From Vitellaria paradoxa (Eukaryota > Streptophyta > Magnoliopsida > Ericales > Sapotaceae): 64,000 nt of DNA. Position numbers and translations under genes: made by a program. Shown one piece after another: positions 56,791 to 64,000 of this stretch. How positions within the stretch are numbered: position 1 is the first letter of the stretch; every line of letters begins with the position of its first letter. The notes beneath the pieces are model-generated. The model had not been told where the DNA came from. It made no database searches and worked only from the letters and a program-made list of their open reading frames with translations. The stretch is from assembly GCA_019916065.1 (NCBI GenBank), contig CM034238.1, forward strand, positions 39,957,375 to 40,021,374, given 5' to 3'.

Positions 56791-57639
56791 AATTGGATGT
56801 GAATTGCTCTATAATCAAATTTTGATGGTTTGAATGTGGTATTAAATTGTTTGTTTTGTACTTGTTGTGTGATTAACAATGTGCTCATGTGAGTATACTA
56901 TTTATTTATAATTTTTTTATGTAAAGCTTTGGAATAGAGGAAGAAATTATTTAATGTGGATATAAAATGAAATTTGATATGTTTTGCTTAGGTTAAGGGA
57001 TACTAAAAATATCAGGTATATGTACCCAAATGTTGAAAGTCTCGAAACCCATGCGGGGTGATAATGGAGTTCAATAGGCTAGTAATCTATGAACGAACAG
57101 ATGCCTAAGAGTGGCATATTATATTTCTAAGGGTTCAGCCTAAGAAGCAGATACCGTAAGATGGTGTATATTGGATGTGTCCTGTTTCTACGGGACAATC
57201 AAGTAAACACTGAAGAATGGGATATATTAGTTGGATCCTATTTTTACAGGACAACCAAGCAACAGTACCTTAAAACCAAATTATTTTATTTTGATGTGTT
57301 ATGTAGTATTAATACACGATTAAATTGTAAGGAAGAGGAATTAACAAATAAATTTAATTTCTTATTTGAGATTGTTATTTGTGCTAAGATGTTTTATTTA
57401 GTTTTTGGAGTTTATTTAAGCTTAGTTTTGGAGATTTATAGTTTTGTTTTGGAGTTTTGTTACCTAGTTGGTTTGACTAAGGCACTTATTTGAATTTAAA
57501 GTTTAAATTTATGTATTTTTATATTCATTGCTCCATAACGTGTGTGCATGGCTGTGATATGTGACAGCAAAAATTGTTAATTGGTGAATTATGTGCTCTT
57601 TTACTCACATGCTTGGGTCATAGAATTCGGGGCACGACA
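55972..57639 (+). repeat. 3' LTR of the gypsy element
   Basis: It is about 1.67 kb, ending GGGGCACGACA. It matches the 5' LTR throughout but has a private (TA)n expansion (56763-56788) and lacks about 230 bases between TGCTAAGATGTTT and TTTAGTTTTTGGAG (about 57389-57405). Substitutions relative to the 5' LTR are frequent, so the insertion is not recent. Confidence 0.9.
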
Positions 57640-58418
57640 TTTTGAAATTCCTTCCACGTCAAAATTGTCATCTCTCTCATTTCAACAAGTTATTCTAGTG
57701 TATTTTCTATTAAAACTTACATAAATGAACAAACAAACATAAATAAACAATAATTACCAAAAAAAACATAAATAAACAAAATTAAACTAAAATAGACATA
57801 TTAAAACAAAAACTACCAATATTAGCATGGAAATCAAAATTTATGACTACGCTTTTCAAGTATAATCATTACAAATAAGAAGCAGTTAAATATAATTATT
57901 ATATTCATCCATAACGCTAATAGAAGTCTGATAATACATCACCCACAAATCAAGTATTTGTTAGAAAAGCATTAACGGTCTGATGGTCCAACTATGCTAA
58001 CTTACATTGTTCTTCTATTGCTTCTTGAATGAAACTTGAAATGTTTATTTTTAGTTAAGCTATTAAAACTTAATAATCAAAACCTCTTAAGTGCCTATAA
58101 ATAGTGGGTATGACACTATACTGTACCAGGTGATCTGACATAATGATTGTGACTAAATGACATGAAATTTATGCAACAAGTAAATAGAAAGCAAAAGGCA
58201 TTAAGGAAAAAATAAATTCTACATTTACAATCATGAGTATTGAGAGAATTCAAGTATCACATTATATATAAGAAATAAAACTTTATAATAATTCAAAGTC
58301 AACACCACAATGGTCAAGGACATCAGATTTGGACCATAGAGGTTTCAGAATCAAACACATAGAGGTACAAACTTCGAGTGGATTTTTCTATCATAGTATT
58401 CAGATAAATAGTAATTTC
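57640..58418. other. Right flank of the nested insertion; no gene
   Basis: Continuation of the older repeat disrupted by the gypsy element, then AT-rich sequence. A degenerate SINE-like piece may lie at 58295-58370 (CACCACAATGGTCAAGGAC, GTTTCAGAATCAAACAC). No coding frame. Confidence 0.45.
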
Positions 58419-59390
58419 TTGTTGACGGCAAGTGCGTGGGTCAATTATACCAATTTAAATAAATTTATACAAATGGTGAAAATGGTCGTATTCATAGGAA
58501 AATGCATCAATTCACAGTTTTACTTCTCTAAACTAGAGAATGTCACACAATAAAAGCAAAATGAAAATATTTTGGGTTTTGAAAAAGAAACCTACCTTCG
58601 CATTTAATCAAATAAATTGGTTTAGGAATGGTTTTTGCTTGTTTAACAAGGAAATTATCTACTCCATCCGACTAGTTTCAGTTCGAATCCCGGGTAACCC
58701 GTTGAGAGACAATAAGAAAATTAATGAGAATTAAACTAAAACAATAATAAAAAAGAACATCAGACCAAGGTTAGCAAGTAAAAATGCAATTATGAATCAA
58801 CACGAGAATTTGAAAAGATTATTCTTCGGACATTAGTAAATTCAATTCTAACCGAAAGGTCATTGGATAAGGATTCTTATATGTTGTCAAAAACATAATT
58901 TCACTGAATTATTTTCTAAAAGTATGAAAATCTAGTTATGAATTGGTCAACCATTGAATTATGACATGCCTAAAAATCTCTAATCGTAACTCTATTATAA
59001 CTACTTTCAAAAAGACCAAAACAAAAATCAATAAAGATGAAATGGACGTTACAATTTTTGAAAAAGAAAAAAAGGGGGGCCATTGGATTGTTGATTCTAT
59101 TAGTAATCGATAATCTTAACTCAACAAAATTGATTTTCAAAACATTTATAATCATTAGTTCGATTAAATTGGCCATCAGATTATTCAATCACCTAATTGT
59201 AACTCATGATAGCTTTCTGCACGAAATTAGCTCTAGGTGTTTTCTTGCAAACTCAAAGTGGGCTTCCAGTGACGAATATAAAAATCTTTTAGTCATCCAC
59301 TTTATGACACTTTGGCCAATGCCTAAGAATAAAGAGTTAATTAAACTCATTATTATTATTTTTTTACTAATTTGCCTATTATAATTATAA
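58419..59390. repeat. Dispersed repeat beginning TTGACGGCAAGTGCGTGGG; no gene
   Basis: The start (about 58421) and the GGTCGTATTCATAGGAAAATGC block are typical of a widespread plant repeat with 'GGCAAGTGC..GTATCCACAGG' ends, probably a non-autonomous LTR element. The open frames 58329-58553, 58540-58734 and 59037-59384 lie in it and show no domain. Confidence 0.45.
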
Positions 59391-59409
59391 ACATAATAGA
59401 TGGATATAA

Positions 59410-59740
59410 TTTGTGCAGAATATAATTTAGAGAGGGATCGTACTAGTGATATGGAGATCTATCAAAGAGGCATGTATCTATAGCACTAGATTCGGGAACC
59501 TAACTCTAATGCAATTTCTTTTCAGTTGGAAATGGAATGAGAATTAGATTTTGGCTTGACAAATGACTAGGCATTTCCCTTTTAAGAACTGCTATCCATG
59601 ATTGTTTAGCCTATCTAATGGGAAAGAATTTCACCGCAGGTCAAATGAAAAGGTGAAAAGATTTGGAATGGCGCTGGATCTAACAAAGAGAAGCCATTAT
59701 TTGAATGGGAAAATGCTAATGCGGTAGTTAGGGGTGAAAA
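59410..59740 (+). pseudogene. LINE reverse-transcriptase C-terminal remnant
   Basis: IWRSIKEACIYST, then VGNGMRIRFWLDK (about 59526-59565), a stop, LGISLLRTAIHD and onward match the region after the RT domain of plant L1-type LINEs (WxVGNGxxIRFWxDxWLG). Stops interrupt it and neither the RT core nor a tail is present. Confidence 0.6.
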
Positions 59741-60049
59741 TGAGTTGTACTTTAACTTATTTAAACTCAGCTTGAATTATTTACACTGGGTTTGAATTCA
59801 AACTTGAACTCAATTCATAGTTCTATATAGTTTTAAGTTCGGCTCGATAAAAAAAAAAAATTTAAACTCAAGATCGACTCACGAATAATTTGATTAAAGT
59901 AAAACGACGTCATTTTTGCCTAAGATATAACAAACAAAATATTAAAAAAAATATAACAAAAATTATAAAATATATATATATATATATTATTTTATCAAAT
60001 TGGTTCGTGAGTTTTTGAGCCAAATTTTTGTAAACTCACTTCTAATTAG
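59728..60049. mobile_element. hAT-like MITE remnant
   Basis: TAGGGGTGAAAATGAGTTGTAC at the left and, reversed, TTAGAAGTGAGTTTACAAA at the right are weak inverted ends. Subterminal AACTCAGCTTGAATT / GGTTCGTGAGTTTTTGAGCC words resemble plant hAT MITEs with 'GAGCTCGAG' arms. It abuts the LINE remnant. Confidence 0.45.
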
Positions 60050-63000
60050 GAATTTTCTCCCAAGTCCTTAAACAGGATTAATTAATGATTTGTCATAGGA
60101 AAAAGAAAAGGATATAGATTCAAATTTTTTTTTTCTTGTTTAGACTATGATAGAAAATATAATGAAAAGGCATAAAATTAAAAAATAAAATAAAATCAAT
60201 CTGATTAATAACATATTGACGAAGATCTTTTATTTAATTATATTTTTAAATCCATTCAATACGGATATATATTTAAGATTTTATATTTTATATTTTCTCT
60301 ATTGTTATTTATTTATTTTCATTCTTCTTTTCTCTTGCTAAATTTTTACTTCAAATATAACTTTAATAAATTTACTTTTTTGGCTCATGCATGGCACGAG
60401 CAGTCTTTACTAGTAAGTCATAAGCTGAAGGAAATTAAGCGAAATCTGTGTCCTATTACATGAAAGAGATGAAGAGTTTCACGTGTCTAAAAGTACTAGC
60501 ATCCGCAAAAGATTATTTAGTTACTTTTATTTAGAGAATATAAATTAAGATTGTCGGGTTGATGGATGTTGATTACCGAAGTGCATGTTTTTTATACTTT
60601 AGAGGTTAGAATACTTGAATCAATGGTATTGATTTAATTAAAATTTATTAATATAGTTAAAAAAATTATTTGTTCAGTCAAATTTATTTTGATTAAATCG
60701 AAATCATTTATTCAAGTACTTTTGTCCTTAGTATATAAAAAGCACTTCAGCATCATATAACCTATGATTGTCAAGTGGAAAATTAATTAAGGTGATATAA
60801 ATATAAAAAAGAAGAAAGTGAAATTAGGCAGGGAATATGCATGTATATATGTACATATATCTAGATTTCGTCAGTTGTTTGATATTAATATTGGGCAATA
60901 AACTTTGGTTCAAATTACAAGTTGGTTTCAGAATTTTGTTTAAGATTCAAATTGTATATTCTGGCCAAATTAATTAACTAGTTTGTTTGATCAATCTGGA
61001 GGAAAGTTAATTATGACAAAATTTGAGCTTGATTTCAAGTATGTATGAATTAATCTTGCAAGCGTGATAAGATTCCAACCACCTACAATCAATTAGCCTT
61101 TTTTCTTTATTTTTTCATATCTACTGTATTCAGCTCTAATTACATAGCTTTAGTTCTTAATAATTTAAGTTTATTAATGCAATTTTTTTTGGGGGGAAGG
61201 AAGTCAAAAGAATCATACTATGAGTCAGAAAGTATATTTGAAAGAAATATGATATACAAACAGAATACTATATATCAGAAAAAATACTAAAATATATTAA
61301 GCTTATGACCTTAAAATAATAACATATCTAAGTTGTATTATTATTTTTTTTTGGTAAGTGAAGTTGTAGTATTTATCAGATAAGATAATTAGAATGATGT
61401 AATTATCTTGTACGCTAATCACCTCAAATAATAAAATTCACAGAATTTCACTTATATTATACAAATGTTATCGACACTTTATTTTGATTACTGGATTAAT
61501 TTTTTGGTAATAAATTAATTATAGTAAAAAAGTATTTCTCCAAGTGTTCGAAGTATAAATTTTGACTAAAAATCTCTAATATTCTTCAAAATTTTCCAAC
61601 TTTCTTCACATTTAAAATATCTAACTTTTTTTAACTTTTACCAATTTTATCTAACTTTTTTTAATTCTTATTAGATTTTTCACACTTTTCAAAAAACATA
61701 CTAAATACAAGTAGATCTATAATTTATAATCAATGGGACAAAATTATATTTTTAAGATAAATAGAAATAAAAGTAAAAATACTGTAGGAGCAAAACAACA
61801 AAATTAATATAATTTTAATACAAATTTTCAATTCAATAGGGGCAATTGTCCCATTGGGCTAACATGAGTCTACCATAACACCAAATACTCAAGAATTTAA
61901 AATTTATTTATTTTTTATTTTTTGTCAAAATTTGACATTCCGAATAGAGTTTTTTTTTTTTTTTTTTGTGAGGGGGAATAGAGTTATTTAAGTAGAATAG
62001 TTTTCGAAGAAAGATTTACTCAGAGAGTACGTCCATCTATTTATTATTATTATTATTATTATTAAGGAATTAGAGCTAGCACTGATTGTGCCTCGTTTTT
62101 AGGTAGATAAGTTGACCATTAAAGTAAACATTTGACACTTTATGCTTTTTTACCAACGTAATCTGCGAAATAAAGGACCCTTGAATGTAGGCAGCTGCAT
62201 TTTACACGCAATTCAATGCACGTGGGCAGTTAATTAGTTAAGTTCTGTTAAGGACATGAAGTTAAATACCCCCACAATAAAGTTATAAATTATCCTGGGA
62301 ATAGTTGAAAGAAACAAAAGCCTTCATATATTTGCCCCACCCCCTTTAAATAACATCTACCTCCTTTAATATTTAAATAATTACACTTATTATTTTTTAA
62401 TATTTATAAATTACAATTATTCATTTTATTTTAAAATAGTATTAATATTCTTTTTATTAAATTAATTATTAAAATTTAATAAAAAATTATCAAAATAACT
62501 ACAGTTTAGGTATTTTTCTATTTATCCCTCTCACATCTTTGTCAATTACTTTGACATTTTCTTTTTTGCAAAAATTTGACGAGTAATTTAATAAAATTTG
62601 TCAATATTAACAATATTTTAAAATAAGGAAATAAATATAATTTTTTAATATGGAAGTATGGTAAGTGTAACCATTCAAACGTTAATAGAATGTATGTATA
62701 ATTTACCTTTTTTATATATTTCAATCTTGAATTGATGCTTCATGTTCTTCTGTTAAGGAAATAATTAAGAAGAAAATGAATAAATATTTATTATTTTTTG
62801 AAAGTTAAATAGTAATTTTATCTCTCCAATTATTTTTTTTATAAAATTAAATTTATCCTTGAATTTTTATTTTTTTATTTAAGCCATTTAATTTTTTTTT
62901 TTTTTTTTGCTTTCGGAATTTTAATTTCATCATTGAACTTTTATTTATCCCACTTCAATCCTCCAGGTTTTAATCATAAATTAACGTCTTCAACATCTTA

Positions 63001-63160
63001 ATGAAGGCTACAAAAATTAAATCTTAATAAATGTAACGTTACAATCTTTTATTTTTTAAGGAAAAAAATGTTTTTATCACTGAACCCAAGTTTTTGGGCA
63101 GTGACCTTTCCCTGGGATGGGATATTTGTGCAAAGAACCAAACAAATCAACCACGACAAA
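60050..63160. other. AT-rich intergenic stretch; nothing recognised
   Basis: It contains a (TTA)n run (62040-62064) and poly-T tracts (61951-61967, 62891-62908). The GGGGCAATTGTCCCATTGGGC block (61840-61862) is related in reverse to 16665-16715. No coding frame with a domain. Confidence 0.5.
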
Positions 63161-63161
63161 T

Positions 63162-63720
63162 AGGGATGGCCATCTCAGCAGATCCGTTCATATCGTACCC
63201 AATTTCTGTCTCATCGGGTAGAGAATTTAAAAATTTTTTTAGAATCAGGTTGGGTATTGGGATATTTTTAAAAAAATTTCAGAGATCGAGTAGATTATAG
63301 TACGAGTCTATCCCTTACTCGTACCCTACTCGAACTCCAAAAAAATTTCTGAACCCTCTAACTAACTTATGTTAATCGCCTTAGGCTTGAATTTAGATAT
63401 TAGAACTTGAATTAATATTTAGGCAGTTATACTTGAATTTGGTATTTGGACTTGATACTTGGGCAACTTGTAAAATTTAAAATTTTTTAAATTTGGACTT
63501 AGATTGAATCTATAATCTAAAATTTGAGATTTTTGTGTGTTTTTTTTTTCTTTTTTCATTTCAGGTACTCGATTCCCTGTTTCCTGTTTGAAGTGGGGAT
63601 AGGAATTAAAAATAAATTCTCAGTGGGAATTGAGTTCGAAAATTAAATATGGAGATAGGCGTATTTCTATCCGCCTAATACCTATGCCTAATAACAAAAA
63701 TCCTTTAGGGGAAAGCCAAT
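63162..63720. repeat. hAT-type dispersed repeat, relative at 36487-36690
   Basis: TAGGGATGGCCATCTCAGC marks one end; GGGTAGAGAATTTAAAAATTT, GGGTATTGGGATATTTTT and TACTCGTACCCTACTCG are typical internal words. The other end is not recognisable. Confidence 0.45.
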
Positions 63721-64000
63721 GACATTTCATTGCGCATGTAAAAAAATGCACCATACGTATGACTATTTTTAGAGGATTCTGTTTTCCTATCCCTCCCCAA
63801 CAAATCAGAACGCAACTATATACATATTGTACTTAAGAAAGTAACTATAATTTTTTCCAAGTTGTTTTAATTTTTTTGAATTCCTTCCTTTCTTTCACTT
63901 ATGATTTTTGTGTTAGATAGTCTTGTGCCAATCTCATCCCAAAACTAACTCAAGAGGTAAGATTTTTTTTTATACTTATATATTGATCATCAACTTCTTT

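Larger units (their letters stand above)
50440..57639 (+). mobile_element. Decayed Ty3/gypsy LTR retrotransposon, integrase missing
   Basis: Order is LTR (50440-52367), primer-binding site, Gag, protease, reverse transcriptase, RNase H, purine tract, LTR (55972-57639). Gag with two zinc knuckles, the RT and RNase H sequences and very long LTRs resemble the chromovirus Tekay/Del lineage. Flanks TTCTG (50435-50439) and TTTTG (57640-57644) differ at one base and are the likely target duplication. Internal region is only about 3.6 kb: RNase H is followed within about 170 bases by the purine tract, so the whole integrase/chromodomain part is deleted. Many in-frame stops and shifts make it non-autonomous. 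Confidence 0.9.

Noticed and set aside
50440..57639. Integrated plant pararetrovirus
   Set aside because: Two long LTRs, a Met-tRNA site next to the LTR, and a Gag-PR-RT-RH order without movement protein indicate a Ty3/gypsy retrotransposon.

Overview
This window is AT-rich plant nuclear DNA, most likely from an angiosperm. The evidence is intron-less pathogenesis-related protein 1 (PR-1) genes with secretory signals, a plant-type 3'-5' exonuclease-domain gene, Ty3/gypsy LTR elements primed by initiator-Met tRNA, and hAT, CACTA, SINE and MITE elements. I cannot name the species. Only four cellular loci are convincing: three intact PR-1-type genes (minus strand, 3522-4019, 13152-13649, 40050-40631) and one exonuclease-like gene (minus strand, 22049-22633). 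A fifth locus, 30829-31170 on the plus strand, is a 5'-truncated PR-1 pseudogene.

Layout. Positions 1-7980 and 9663-17790 are two copies of a tandem segmental duplication, each with one secreted PR-1 gene; the proteins differ at 12 of 165 residues. Copy A carries a second, nested duplication (4262-5230 and 5430-6965). The copies differ by datable insertions: a 393-bp solo LTR only in one sub-copy of A, a MITE only in A, a different MITE only in B, and a 61-bp tandem duplication only in B. From 17.8 to 36.1 kb lies a mosaic: a solo LTR with a perfect 5-bp target duplication (18869-21084) nested in a MITE-like element, the exonuclease-like gene, an AT-rich repeat block, several MITEs, a chimaeric PR-1 pseudogene whose 5' side is the flank of the exonuclease gene, and a 3.66-kb solo LTR with a perfect target duplication (31971-35626). 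Sequence beside that LTR recurs inverted, in pieces, between 22.7 and 27.1 kb.

From 36 to 48.7 kb there are MITEs, a divergent PR-1 gene with a C-terminal tail and an altered CAP residue, a non-autonomous hAT element enclosing about 530 bp of alternating purine-pyrimidine DNA, a SINE remnant with a 16-bp target duplication, and a non-autonomous CACTA element full of GACCAATTGGTC palindromes. Positions 50440-57639 hold a decayed Ty3/gypsy element (Gag, PR, RT and RNase H, but no integrase) nested in an older repeat. The last 6 kb contain repeat remnants and a LINE fragment.

Biology. The PR-1 proteins would be secreted to the apoplast. The tandem pair ends in a CAPE1-type 11-residue tail, and both genes share a TATA box and a W-box-like TTGACT, as expected for defence-inducible genes. 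The region shows a defence gene family duplicating, decaying and diverging within heavy transposon traffic. I see no prokaryotic-type system and no CRISPR array. Boundaries of repeats are estimates by eye.
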